NCBI GenBank assembly: GCA_020310875.1
Contig: CM035439.1
Location: forward strand, 140,245,852 to 140,309,851
Direction: 5' to 3'
Source: Ceratopteris richardii
Taxonomy: Eukaryota; Streptophyta; Polypodiopsida; Polypodiales; Pteridaceae
DNA: 64,000 bases
Shown: one piece after another, positions 11,150-21,503 of the stretch
How the letters are laid out: every line of letters starts with the position of its first letter
Numbering within the stretch: position 1 is the stretch's first letter
The notes under the pieces: model-generated
Database searches by the model: none
Told to the model about the DNA's origin: nothing
What the model saw: the letters and a program-made list of their open reading frames with translations, nothing else
Made by a program: the position numbers and the translations under genes

Positions 11150-13220
11150 TCCTACCTGGGAATGCCTTGAGACATCTCTGATTCACTGGTATCAGAGCTA
11201 GGGTAATGCGAGTGGTGACTCAACTGCTGGACCCAAGACCTCGCAGTATGATTGACACTAGCCTCTGAAGACCTAAGGCTTTGTCTCTCTCTTACTAGGT
11301 GTCGTCCTGATCTAAGGTTCATATGCCTAACTGATTAACCCAATTTGTCCCAGGTACCACCACGTTTCTGAGTCCTTTGTATCAATTACTTAATTCCCTT
11401 TTTATGTCGTTGATTATCGTGTTTATACTCTTGTCTGATATCACGTCGTTAGGAATACTTGAGTTTAATTTTGCACTTTAGTTTGGTCGTTTCACGTTAG
11501 GTTCTTTTCCTTTAAGGTTGTCGTTCACACACACACAGGTTATCTCTTGACTTGCACTTGATTTCTTAGATAGTCTTTGATTTATCTCGTGCCTATCGTT
11601 GCCTAGAATTACTTCTAACACTACCCGCACTTAGCCTAAACTAAGAATTGACAGAGGGTGTTGCGGGTTTTCCAACCTTGAGTTCCTTCCCTTGTGTTGT
11701 TGCCCTGGTGTGCCCAGGACGCGTGTTCCCAAGCCTACACTTACTCTTGCCTTGCGTACCCTTCGCTGCTCTCAAAGGATCTGTAAAAGGCCCACTGTTA
11801 GCTCAAGACTTAAATTCAAAAGACAGAACCAAGCACTTTCATTCATGTAACACTTCACCAATTTGCACTATGATTTTTTTGGACACAACTCTAGAGATCC
11901 CTGAACTTTGTTCCCCCTGGGTATGGTCAACTTCAAAATACCCTATCTAATATTCCTGATCTTAATTTAACCGTAACCAGTCGATGTTTTTGTTGTACTC
12001 CCCGCGAGCTTTCCAACAAAACAAAAATCACGGCAAAGGGATTTTGTATGAGAAAGTTATGCCAGCTCAAGGTTTTGGGGCTAAGACAGGATTAAACTAG
12101 ATTAACAGGCAAACAGGAATTCTTGAGTTACTTGGGTCATGCTCTCGTAATGCAATACTACACCATAGTGTTTGTCCCACACTTGGCCAAAATTTAGACC
12201 ATCATTTTTGCCTTGAAAATTTGACCTAATTTGCCCTTCTAACGTGTTCGCAAAGTCTGTCGGTCGCGATTGACAGGTCAGTCGCGATCGACGTATCGAT
12301 CGCGATTGACAGGTCCGTCGTGGCTGTCAGTCGCGATTGACGTGTCGATCGCGATTGACAGGTGGTTCGAAAAGTCAATCAGTCGTGGTCAAAGGATCGT
12401 TGACTCTATCAGTCGCGATTGATGGGTCGATCGCGATTGACGGGTCGGTCGCGAGGGTCTATCCATCGTGGTCAAACAGTCGTTGACTGTGTCGGTCGCG
12501 ATTGACACAGCCGTCGTGGGCTGTCAGTCGCGATTGATCAGTCGATCGCGATTGATGGCTCGATCGCGATTGACACGTGTCACGCGTATGGTCCGTCGGT
12601 CGTGGTCAATCGGTCGTTGACTCTGTCGGTCGCGATTGACAAAGACGTCGTGGGCTGTCGGTCGCGATTGACGTGTCGATCGCGATTGATAGGTCTATCC
12701 GTCATGGTTTGTCGATCGCGATTGACAGAGCGATCGCGATTGACAGAAATCTGAGGAGTTTCAAAAAACTAAACACATTTTTGGGAAGCTCTAGGCCTGT
12801 AGATCATGGTTTTGCACTTTGTTTGGCACTTTGAGCATTTTTTCTGTCGGTCGCGATTGACAGAGGTCGGCAACACACAGACAGTTACTTCGAATTCCGT
12901 ACCTGCGCAGAGTGCTGGGGATGATGATGCGGCCTATACCTGCAAGACAGCTCAAGAAACATGCAAAAACAGCACACACAATTTCGCTCTCTCGCTCTCT
13001 CTCACAAGTGAAATGAGGGAAATGAAGTGGAGATGGTGATATAATAAAAAAACTGAAATTTTCGCGATGATGGAAATGGAGGTGGAAGATGGTGATGATG
13101 ATGATGGTGATGATGGTGGTGAGGTAAGAAAGAGAAAAATAGGAAAAGTGGAGAAATTACCTACAACGCCAACGTCTCCAATCTACGTCTTACCATCACA
13201 CGCTCGTCCTCAAAGCTCGA
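11150..13220 (-). other. Element B leader
   Basis: The part at about 11190-11340 resembles the sequence just before and around the Gag start of A and C. The rest is non-coding, with a short CA repeat near 11527, the TCGCGAT-core repeat block at 12250-12872, and a purine-rich GATGATGGT stretch at 13060-13110. I see no gene in it. Confidence 0.65.
12250..12872. repeat. TCGCGATTGAC repeat block in leader of B
   Basis: About 16 copies of (GA)TCGCGATTGAC are spaced irregularly, alternating with GTCGTGG and GGTC spacers. Many copies contain ATCGCGAT, an 8-bp palindrome, directly joined to TTGAC, the core of WRKY-bound W-boxes. The block sits in the same leader position as the different repeats of A and C. 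An isolated copy lies at 12848-12862, beyond the main block. Confidence 0.85.
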
Positions 13221-13238
13221 TCCCCGGCAACGGCGCCA
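13221..13238 (-). promoter_or_regulatory. Primer binding site of B (tRNA-Asp)
   Basis: The plus strand reads TCCCCGGCAACGGCGCCA, the expected 3' end of plant tRNA-Asp with its CCA; the minus strand is therefore an exact-looking primer site, 8 bp from the LTR. Confidence 0.9.
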
Positions 13239-13246
13239 AAATTTGG

Positions 13247-13929
13247 TGTAGCTCAGTGATGAGTAGCACCTCCTTTAATGTCAATCCGGGAAGACGTGAG
13301 GATGGTATGAAGACCTCTAGCAAGTGGCGGCACAAATGCGTGAGTGAGAAGCACACAAACATGCACACACATACACACACACGCGCACACACGGCAAGAC
13401 AAAGAGGGAGAAGCAATGGAGTTCTTAGATTACTTTCAAAAAGCTCTTACAAGTTCGTTTCAATTACAATCTAACCTCAAAAATGAGCTCTCTAGCTCCT
13501 TTTATAGTTTTTGACTAGCTTTGGCCCTGTCCAGACCTAGTGTCCAGCCTAGTTAAAAATTAGGTTCTAGAGCTTATTTGAGGGCTCAAATGAGATCTAA
13601 AAATTACGAAAATTGGTAGGCAACTACTTCTAAGGCTCCTCAAGCTCGAGGACTCCTCGGCTTGCACAAAATGGAGCCACAAAAAGGTGAACATGGTATT
13701 TACAGGGGTTGTTAGTGATGAGAATCACTTTTAATTGGTGTAAGGGTTTTGAAAAATTAAAGGTTGCCTTAGTGCTAGATCTGCGTGAATGCTCGTACTT
13801 GCTTCTTCATGAAGAAAATTATTGGCCTACTTGCCAGATCTTCTTTGACTGCCATGTCTGCTTGTGCTGTCCCTTCGCTCTGACTCTCTTCGTCTTGTGG
13901 CTCCTTCGGTTCCCTGACTGCTGCCAACA
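13247..13929 (-). repeat. 5' LTR of B (683 bp)
   Basis: It is bounded by TG...CA (plus strand TGTAGCTCAG ... GCTGCCAACA). It includes a CA-rich stretch, and an antisense TATA motif (CCTTTTATAG near 13500). It is nearly identical to the 41143-41825 LTR when that is reverse-complemented. The outer flank is GAAGG (13930-13934), matching the CCTTC after the other LTR. Confidence 0.9.
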
Positions 13930-13973
13930 GAAGGTCCTCTAGTCCACTATCTTCAACCTCATCAGTAAAGAGC

Positions 13974-15955
13974 ATGGCGGGTCAGGTAGACTTGGAAACT
14001 TCACTCTCTAGATTAAATATAAAGTTTCCTTCTTTCAAAGGCCTAGCTCAAGAGGATCCGGATGAACACATTAGAAGGATTTTGGCACTATGTAAGACTA
14101 GAGGCTTAATGGGTAGGGAAGATGCCTTTTTTATTCTCTTCCCTGCCACATTAGAGGGATTAGCAGATAAGTGGTTCAGCCAGTTTGCTGAAAACCATTT
14201 TACCACTTGGGATGTGATGAAAGATGCATTTAAAAATCAATTCCAGCATGGCAACACTACGGAGATTATCATAGAGGAACTAGAAAATTTGAGATTGGGT
14301 CCAGGAGAAAAGTTCCCAGAGTTTGTGACTAGGGCCAAAGCACTAATGGCTAAATTGCCAGATCCACCACACGATTTTTTTGTTAAGAAATGGTTAGCTA
14401 AGCCCCTACCAGTGGCCACCCAATGCAAAATAAAGGAATTAGTGTTACCTACAGCCTCCATAGAGGAGTTCATCAACACAGCCACACGCTTGGAGCAGAT
14501 AACGCACCAGTATGGAGCAACTTCGTCCTAACCAACATATGGTACAGAAATGGAGGATCCAGTGATCCAGCTAAGGAAGGATCTGGAGGGCTTAAAAAGA
14601 AATAAGCCCTACAAAGAGGAGGCGACTGTTGTTGCTCAGTTCAGAAGGGAGATTGAAGCACTAAAGCTCCAAAAGGAGGAGGAGGCCCAAGCAGAGGAAT
14701 TGGCTCAGCTGCGACAGGAGCTCCAGGAACTCAAAGGGGGTGGCATCAAGAGTGGACTTTGGTGTTCTATGAATGCCAATCAAGGGGAATGCTTGCAATG
14801 ACATACTGAACACAAGGAGGACCCCCAACACCAGCAAATGTGATGGCTGCTGCACCAAATCAAGGTAACAACTACAACCCTAGACAGAGGGATAATTTTG
14901 GAAATGGGCCTAGAAGTCCAATTATTTGTTTCAAATGTGGAGAATGTGGGCACTATCAAAGTAGGTGCACCCTACCAGAAAATGCCCCTCCTTGCAGAAA
15001 CTGCCCAGAGGCCAAAGACCACTATACAAATTGTTGTCCTAAGAATCAAGCCTCTTCATCCGGGCCCCACATTCAAATGATTTCTGTGCAGGAAGAAGAA
15101 ATGGTAGGTCAAGTTGAGGTGCCATCACCATCTACGAGGATGGTGCAGTTAGAGAAAATTGAATCTTTTACAATGCAGGCAAGAGGCAAGGGGAAGGCTC
15201 CAGTGGACATGGGTCAAGAATCAGTGATTAATGGATTAAACAAAGACAAAGGTGTGTCTGAGTACAAAGCCACCACATGTGCAGACACAAGGCAAAAAGA
15301 AAATTTCATAGGTACCAGTGATGCTATTGGACATGCATTCAACAGGGCTCATGAGGAGTTTGATAAGTCAAATGGAGCCCAGGCTCTTAAGGAATCAGAA
15401 GCTTCTAGACTACTCAAGTCCATGAAAAGGGAGGTTAGTATTTTTTATTTAATAAAGATGGATGGGAAGTTCAGGTCAGAACTCTTGCAGATAATTGATG
15501 AAATGTCCACAACAAGTTTAGTGGCAAAGGTTGCTATTATGCATAAAGATAAAAATGTAGGGGAAGCACCCCTCACAGATTACAAGAGCCCTCGGCTAAC
15601 AGTCTCTATTAAAGGTCAGAAGTTTCAAGGAGTTATTGTGGATGGTGGTTCTGGCATTAACTTGATGTCTGAATATACCATGAAAAAGATTGGACTATAC
15701 CCTTCAAGACCTGCCAACTTCACTGTAACAATGGCAGACCAAAGCATAGTAAGGCCTATGGGAGTGGTCCCTAGAGTTCCAGTCAAAATACAAGGTACTA
15801 TCTTTAACTTGGACTTTGTTGTTTTAAGGTTGCCACAGGTAGAAGGAAATTTCCCCCTGTTAATTGGGAGACCTTGGTTAAGGCATGCCAATGTGTTGCA
15901 TGACTGGGGCAAGGACACAATGTGGGTAAAGCAAGAGGGAAAAGAGTTGCAATAG
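13974..15955 (+). pseudogene. F2 unit 1 Gag-protease
   Basis: It starts at the ATG in AGAGCATGGCGG, which is conserved in all three units. A retrotransposon-Gag domain (FPSFKGLAQEDPDEHIRRIL through FTTWDVMKDAFKNQF) is followed by a Q/E-rich coiled coil, CCHC-type knuckles (CFKCGECGHYQSRC and CRNCPEAKDHYTNCC, near 14930-15040), and a retropepsin-like domain with VDGGSGINLM (near 15640) and LLIGRPWLRHANVLHDWG. The protease triad is DGG rather than the usual DSG or DTG. The expected product is a capsid-like shell protein with its protease. The frame is broken at about two places. Confidence 0.75.
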
Positions 15956-15997
15956 ATAATTTTAGAAGAAGGACCAGACAATCAGAGAAATACTAGC

Positions 15998-16636
15998 ATG
16001 ATGCAGACAATTGGTATTTGTATGGAAGAAGAAGTGGTGGACAACCCAGAAGCAGATCTATTTGAAGGAGCAGATTTATATGAAGATGAAAACATGTTGG
16101 CTTGGCTCCATGCAGAAGACCCATCTTCCTGCTATGGAATTTTCCCAAACTCAAGTAGAGAAGAAGCATATGAAGAAAAAGAGGAAATCACTCAGGTTGA
16201 AACAGTCTCAGTCAAAGGCCATGGAAAAGAGAAGAAAAGCAAAGTCCTTAAGTGCAGCCGTGATGAAGATGCTTCAAATCATATGTCAATGGCCACTGTT
16301 TTATGGATCGTGGTATGGATATCATCTATTGTGTCAATTTTTATGATAGTAAGTGCAAGGCTTTACAATGATGTGGACGGAGTACCTACAAGTCTTGGGA
16401 TACCAAAGATGCAGTATGTAGGAGATAATATTGTACTGAAGGATTTAAGGTGGGTCTATCAAAGCGTCAGCATGCCCAAAAAGAAGATAAAACAAATGAA
16501 GTGCAACACAATTGAAGGTTATGGAGGAGTTTTTCGGGGTCAACATATAAAGATCATGGCTAAAGGCCTATCATCAAGCCACATGAAGAATTATGGATCA
16601 CCTGGAACCTGCAAAATTTGTCGAGGTTGTACATAG
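15998..16636 (+). CDS. F2 unit 1 ORF with membrane segment
   Basis: A 212-residue open frame starts 42 bp after the protease end. The N-terminal third is acidic (EEEVVDNPEADLFEGADLYEDE), followed by a lysine-rich stretch, then one strongly hydrophobic segment VLWIVVWISSIVSIFMIVSA (about residues 104-123) and a basic C-terminal half ending in a short cysteine cluster (CKICRGC). I do not recognise a family. Position after the protease is where RT would normally begin, so it replaces pol in this element. It could be an envelope-like or membrane-anchoring protein, but no signal peptide is seen. It is open in all three units with few differences. Confidence 0.6.
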   Translation: MMQTIGICMEEEVVDNPEADLFEGADLYEDENMLAWLHAEDPSSCYGIFPNSSREEAYEEKEEITQVETVSVKGHGKEKKSKVLKCSRDEDASNHMSMATVLWIVVWISSIVSIFMIVSARLYNDVDGVPTSLGIPKMQYVGDNIVLKDLRWVYQSVSMPKKKIKQMKCNTIEGYGGVFRGQHIKIMAKGLSSSHMKNYGSPGTCKICRGCT

Positions 16637-17035
16637 TCTTTTCTCGTCATTTTTACTTAAGTTTTTGTAGTTTCCTTTATCCATTTCATGCTTGTTTCTT
16701 GAGTTTTTAGCAAATTTAGAAGCCATTTCATCAACTTTGCAAAGGTACAATTTTTGGAATTTTTAGGAATTGTTTCAGAATTTTTTGAGCATTTTTTAAA
16801 GAATTTTTTCTAGCATTTTTCTCCTTTTTCATGTGTCTTTTTCTTGCCAAATTTGAGGAATAAAGGAACCTCTCTGTGGTTTTGAGTGATAAAACTGGCC
16901 TAAACCTATAGGAAAGTTTTTCAAAATTTTTTGAAGATTTTTTGGATTCTTTTTGCCATTTTTTTGGATTTTTTATGTATTTTTCTTCAATTTTTTGCAT
17001 TATTTATTGTTTAAAAATAAATTATAAAACAAAAA

Positions 17036-17160
17036 AGCCCCCCCAGGCGTTTGGTATTTTCCCAAAAAAAAAAAAAATCCCCCCCCCAACCCACCGCCCC
17101 CCGCCTCCCCTCCCCCCCCCTCCCCTCCCCCCCCCCTCCCCCCCCCACCAAATTTATTTA
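17036..17160. repeat. A-run and C-rich low-complexity block
   Basis: C-run, A-run of about 13, then a ~90-bp stretch almost purely of C with scattered T, A and G. The same block, with longer A-run, occurs in unit 2 (about 22540-22690) and is not seen in unit 3. Confidence 0.85.
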
Positions 17161-17285
17161 TTTATTATTTTATTTTCTTTTGTTTATTTTATTATTTTTT
17201 ATTTTATTATTTTTATTTTTTATCTTTTATTTTGTTTTATTATTTATTTTCTTTATTTTTCTATTTATTTCTGTATCGACGTTCG

Positions 17286-17286
<1 letters not shown>

Positions 17287-17355
<69 letters not shown>
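17287..17355. repeat. (TA)n microsatellite
   Basis: About 34 uninterrupted TA units run into a short (TG)n and TATATAAT tail and then (TTA)n at 17396-17413. A shorter version lies at 22808-22842 in unit 2. Such tracts can form cruciforms and are hard to assemble. Confidence 0.95.
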
Positions 17356-17364
<9 letters not shown>

Positions 17365-18054
17365 GTGTGTGTGTGTATATATATAATATATATATTATTA
17401 TTATTATTATTTTAAATTTTTATGGCTCAACGCTTTTGGCTCTGGATTGTGCCTCGGTTGGCCGCTTTTTACAAAAATGGATCCATTTTCATGTTTTTTG
17501 GCACCTCTGAACTCAGTTTTTGGCTTTAGTTTTCCAAATTCCAACTTTTTCTCTGACTTTTGGTCAAAACTCACATGTTTTGAGCACATTAATCACATGT
17601 TTTTATTTCCCCACATGGTCCACATGGTCTATTCTCACCTTGTCTTACCTTATGTTTCATAATCTCCCACATGCACCCTCTAGAGCTCTACTGTTTGAAC
17701 ATTTTAACCCTCTCCAGACCCCATCATCCTACCCCATGCCCTACCTTTCCCAATCTGCCCAGCCACAACCTTAACCCTCCCTATCCCTTCAATCCCCGCC
17801 CCTCAGCCCTCCCCTCCACCCCCTTTCTACCCTCCCATTGCAACCCTCTGCTTTTCCATGGAAAATTCCAATTTTTGGTTCTTCTCTGGTGCTTGTTCTA
17901 TTCTGCTTTTGATGGAATTGGTTGCTGCTCAGATGTCCTCTTCCAGTTTTTGCAACTCTCTTATCATGGTGTCCTATATGCTCAAAGTTTTGGCTGTAGC
18001 TCTCCGGGACGGAGAGCACATTAGGTGGTGGGCAACTGTTGAGCCCATAAAAGT

Positions 18055-18150
18055 CATATTGGTCAAAGTCAACTATAGTCAAAGTCAAAAGGTCAAAGTC
18101 AACTGGTCAAAGTCAACAAGGTCAAGGTCAAAGACAACAGGTGCAAAGTC
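18055..18150. promoter_or_regulatory. W-box-like array at start of F2 U3
   Basis: At least six GGTCAAAGTC or GTCAAAGTCAAC words occur in under 100 bp; the complement of GGTCAA/GTCAA is TTGAC(C), the W-box core bound by WRKY factors. The array is present in all F2 LTRs (about 23525-23590, 28425-28510 and, inverted, 43030-43125). Binding is inferred from motif only. Confidence 0.5.
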
Positions 18151-18262
18151 AAAGTGCTAAAATGCAGGTGTCAAAGTGCATAAGTAGTGCACAATTAATT
18201 GTAAGTTCAAAGTGCTAAAGTGCAGGTGTCAAAGTGCACAAGTAGTGCACAATTAATTGTCC
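18147..18262. repeat. Direct duplication inside F2 LTR 1
   Basis: Two adjacent copies of a ~58-bp sequence (CAAAGTGCTAAAATGCAGG ... GTGCACAATTAATTGT) contain the near-palindromic ACAATTAATTGT. All four F2 LTRs have it. Confidence 0.8.
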
Positions 18263-19128
18263 ACAAAGGGTAAATGGGAGAAAGTGGGTTGCCGGTTGCA
18301 GAGGTATTTTCTCTAATTTCCCTAAGGTTCAAAGTGTTTTTAAAGTATTTTGGAAGGTTCAGGTGAACCCTCTCTTATGTGCAAAAGTGAAGACTTAAAA
18401 GGAAATGTGAAGGTATGTGAAGCGGCAGCGTACGCACACGTGGAAGTATGGCCCCCCAATTAAAATTTTGGGTTTTAGTCTAAAGTCATTACAGGACAAA
18501 ACAGTGAGTCGTTGGCTGCCACTTGTAAAGACAATCTTGGGACATCAAAGTGAGCACCAAGATACTATTGCAGTTAGGAGCATACGTGATCGACACGCTC
18601 AAATCAAGGCAAGGACTATTTTTGGACCAATCTTAGAGTAAGCAAGAGAAGCATAGTCTAAGTGAAGCAAGAGAAGGAAGTGCAAGAGTCACCAATGTGC
18701 GACGCAGAGAAGTGGAGTTGAAGGAGTGCATGGAGAGTGACTAAGGGATTGTGCAAAGAGTGCTAAGCTAGTCCCCCAAGGATCTCAAGGTCTCCTTGCA
18801 GTGTGCACGTGCCGACAGAAGGTATTCATTCCTCCCCCTTAGTGGAAGCTTGGTGCAAGGTGTGCACAAGGATAAGCTTGAAGCAGGTGGAGGTCTGGTG
18901 CAGAGGAGGCTAGCGGCAAGAAGACTTTGGGGTATTTGGTATTTTGTCATTGAGTACTCTGTGGGATTGTGCAGAGAAGTATTGGTTTGTATTATGCTTC
19001 AAACATTGTAATTTTCTTACTGTAATCAATCGGCAGAAGCTTCCAAGGTGTATTTCCTCTCTTGGTCTTTTCCTTTTCTCCTAGAAACCCTCAAACTCCT
19101 TCTTGTCTAAGAATCCCCCAACAAAATT

Positions 19129-19146
19129 TGGCACGCCCGGTGGGAC
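19129..19146 (+). promoter_or_regulatory. F2 primer binding site (unit 2)
   Basis: TGGCACGCCCGGTGGGAC lies 5 bp after the LTR end. It begins TGG (complement of CCA) and recurs at 24528-24545 and, inverted with one difference, at 42038-42055. I do not assign the tRNA with confidence; it differs from the tRNA-Asp site of the gypsy elements. Confidence 0.7.
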
Positions 19147-19395
19147 TTCCAAAGAGATTTGAGCTTAGGAGAAACCAAGTGCAAAGTATAGAAGAGATCA
19201 AGTGTCGATAGTACTACAGTGCTAGTTCATCAACCAAAAGGTAAATATTCTTATCAAGTGTCTCATATTAAGTGGGTTATGAGCTGCTCATGACCGCAAC
19301 CCGGTAAAACATTAAGGATCACCTGCAAGCAGATAAGAAGGAAGGTTGTTAGAAGGTCCTCCAGTCCACTATCTTCAACCTCATCAATAAAGAGC

Positions 19396-21461
19396 ATGGC
19401 GGGTTAGGTAGACTTGGAAACTTTACTCTCTAGATTAAATATAAAGTTTCCTTCTTTCAAAGGCCTAGCTCAGGAGGATCCGGATGAACACATTAGAAGG
19501 TTGGTGGCACTATGTAAGACTAGAGGCTTAATGGGTAGGGAGGATGCCTTTTTGATTCTCTTCCCTGCCACATTAGAGGGATTAGAAGATAAGTGGTTCA
19601 GCCAGTTTGCTGAAAACCATTTTACCACTTGGGATGTGATGAAAGATGCATTTAAAAATCAATTCTAGCATGGCAACACTGCGGAGATTATCATAGAAGA
19701 ACTAGAAAATTTGAGATTGGGTCCAGGAGAAAAGTTTCCAGAGTTTGTGACTAAGGCCAAAGCACTAATGGCTGAATTGCCAGATCCACCATACGATTTT
19801 TTTGTTACGAAATGGTTAGCTAAGACCCTACCAGTGGCCACCCAATGCAAAATAAAGGAATTAGTGTTACCTACAGCCTCCATAGAGGAGTTCATCAACA
19901 TAGCCACACGCTTGGAGCAGATAAGGAACCAGTATGGACCAACTTCATCCCAACCAACATATGGTATAGAAATGGAGGATCTAGTGATCCAGCTAAGGAA
20001 GGAGCTGGAGGGCTTAAAAAGAAATAAGCCCCACAAAGAGGAGGAGACTGATGTTGCTCAGTTGAGAAGGGACATTGAAGCACTAAAGCTCCAAAAGGAG
20101 GAGGAGGCCCAAGCAGAGGAATTGGCTCAGCTGCGACAGGAGCTGCAAGAACTCAAAGGGGGTGGCATCAAGAGTGAACTTTGGTGTTCCATGTGCAGCA
20201 AGCAAGGTCAAATAGTAAGTGAATGTCCTCTGTTAAGTGTGACTTGCCAATTATGCAGGAAATTTGGCCATGAGACCCATGAATGCCAATCAAGGGGAAT
20301 GCCTGCAACAACATACTAGACACAAGGAGGACCCCCAACACCAGCAAATGTGATGGCTGCTGCACCAAATCAAGGTAACAACTACAACCCTAGACAGAGG
20401 GATAATTTTGGAAATGGGCCTAGAAGGCCAATAATTTGTTTCAGATGTGGAGATTGTGGGCACTATCAAAGTAGGTGCACCCTACCAGAAAATGCCCCTC
20501 CTTGCAGAAACTTCCTAGAGGACAGAGACCACTATACAAATTGTTGTCCTAAGAATCAAGCCTCTTCATCCGGGCCCCACATTCAAATGATTTCTGTGCA
20601 GGAAGAAGAAATGGTAGGTCAAGTTGAGGTGCCATCACCATCTACCAAGGTGGTGCAATTAGAGGAAATTGAATCTTTTACAGTGCAGACAAGAAGCAAG
20701 GGGAAGGCTCCAATGGACATGGGTCAAGAATCAGTGATTAATGGATTAAACAAAGACAAAGATGTGTCTACAAAGCCACCACATGTGCAGACACAAGGCA
20801 AAAAGAAAATTTCATAGGTACCAGTGATGCTATTGGACATGCATTCAACAGGGCTCATGAGGAGTTTGATAAGTCAAATGGAGCCCAGGCTCTTAAGGAA
20901 TCAGAAGCTTCCAGACTACTCAAGTCCATGAAAAAGGAGGTTAGTAGTTTTGATTTAATAAAGATGGATGGGAAGTTCAGGTCAGAACTCTTGCAGATAA
21001 TTGATGAAATGTCCACAACAAGTTTAGTGGCAAAGGCTGCTGTTATGCATAAAGATAAAAATGTAGGGGAAGCACCCCTCACACATTACAAGAGCCCTCG
21101 GCTAAGAGTCTCTATTAAAGGTCATGAGTTTCAAGGAGTTATTGTGGATGGTGGTTCTAGCATTAACTTGATGCATGAATATACCATGAAAAAGATTGGA
21201 CTATACCCTTCAAGACCTGCCAACTTCACTGTAACAATGGTAGACCAAAGCATAGTAAGGCCTATGGGAGTGGTCCCTGGAGTTCCAGTCAAAATACAAG
21301 GTACTATCTTTAACTTGGACTTTGTTGTTTTAAGGCTGCCACAGGTAGAAGGAAGTTTCCCCCTGTTAATTGGGAGACCTTGGTTAAGGCATGCCAATGT
21401 GCTTCATGACTGGGGCAAGGACACAATGTGGGTAAAGCAAGAGGGAAAAGAGTTGCAGTAG
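19396..21461 (+). pseudogene. F2 unit 2 Gag-protease
   Basis: Same order as unit 1: Gag domain (about 19430-19670 onward), Q/E-rich coiled coil, two knuckles in the first cluster (CSMCSKQGQIVSEC-like and CQLCRKFGHETHEC, about 20190-20290), then CFRCGDCGHYQSRC (about 20440), and the protease with VDGGSSINLM and LLIGRPWLRH (about 21140-21400). It is open only in pieces, with about three or four breaks. The copy is very similar to the other units, so the array is not ancient. Confidence 0.75.
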
Positions 21462-21503
21462 ATAATTTTAGAAGAAGGACCAGACAATCAGAGAAATACT
21501 AGC

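Larger units (their letters stand above)
6646..13929 (-). mobile_element. Element B: Ty3/gypsy, shortened
   Basis: Minus strand: full 5' LTR (13929 to 13247), primer site, leader with tandem repeats, then protease, RT, RNase H and integrase. A recognisable Gag is not present between leader and protease. The 5-bp flank after the LTR is GAAGG, followed by sequence of the F2 array. I infer that E (35.9-41.8 kb) is the 3' part of the same insertion, parted by an inversion; the two LTRs are near-identical and both 683 bp. Confidence 0.8.
16640..18036 (+). other. F2 unit 1 3' non-coding region and polypurine end
   Basis: T-rich sequence with many TTTTTGG/GAATTTTT tracts (16640-17030) is followed by an A/C homopolymer block, T-rich block and TA repeat (17035-17410), then pyrimidine-rich sequence to the LTR. 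The last ~30 bp (GGGACGGAGAGC ... GGTGGTGGGCAAC) are purine-rich and act as the likely polypurine tract. Predicted peptides here are low-complexity artefacts. Confidence 0.6.
18037..19123 (+). repeat. F2 LTR 1 (1087 bp)
   Basis: It begins TGTTGAGCCC and ends CCCCCAACA, and is followed by a primer-like site. The first ~120 bp is an array of GTCAAAGTCAAC motifs; a ~60-bp sequence is repeated twice at about 18147-18262. It serves unit 1 as 3' LTR and unit 2 as 5' LTR. Ends agree with those of LTR 0 (42061-43146). Confidence 0.85.

Noticed and set aside
13067-13474. Open frame on the plus strand across the leader and LTR of B
   Set aside because: It runs antisense through the primer site and LTR and is rich in GATGATGGT and CACACA low-complexity sequence.
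1-13929. A and B read as a simple tandem pair sharing one LTR
   Set aside because: It leaves the half-LTR at 35723, the inverted F2 end at 41826 and the matching GAAGG flanks unexplained; one inversion accounts for all of them.
16942-17415. Open frames rich in P, F and alternating Y-I
   Set aside because: They come from the C-rich, T-rich and (TA)n low-complexity tracts; the same artefacts appear at 22480-22881.
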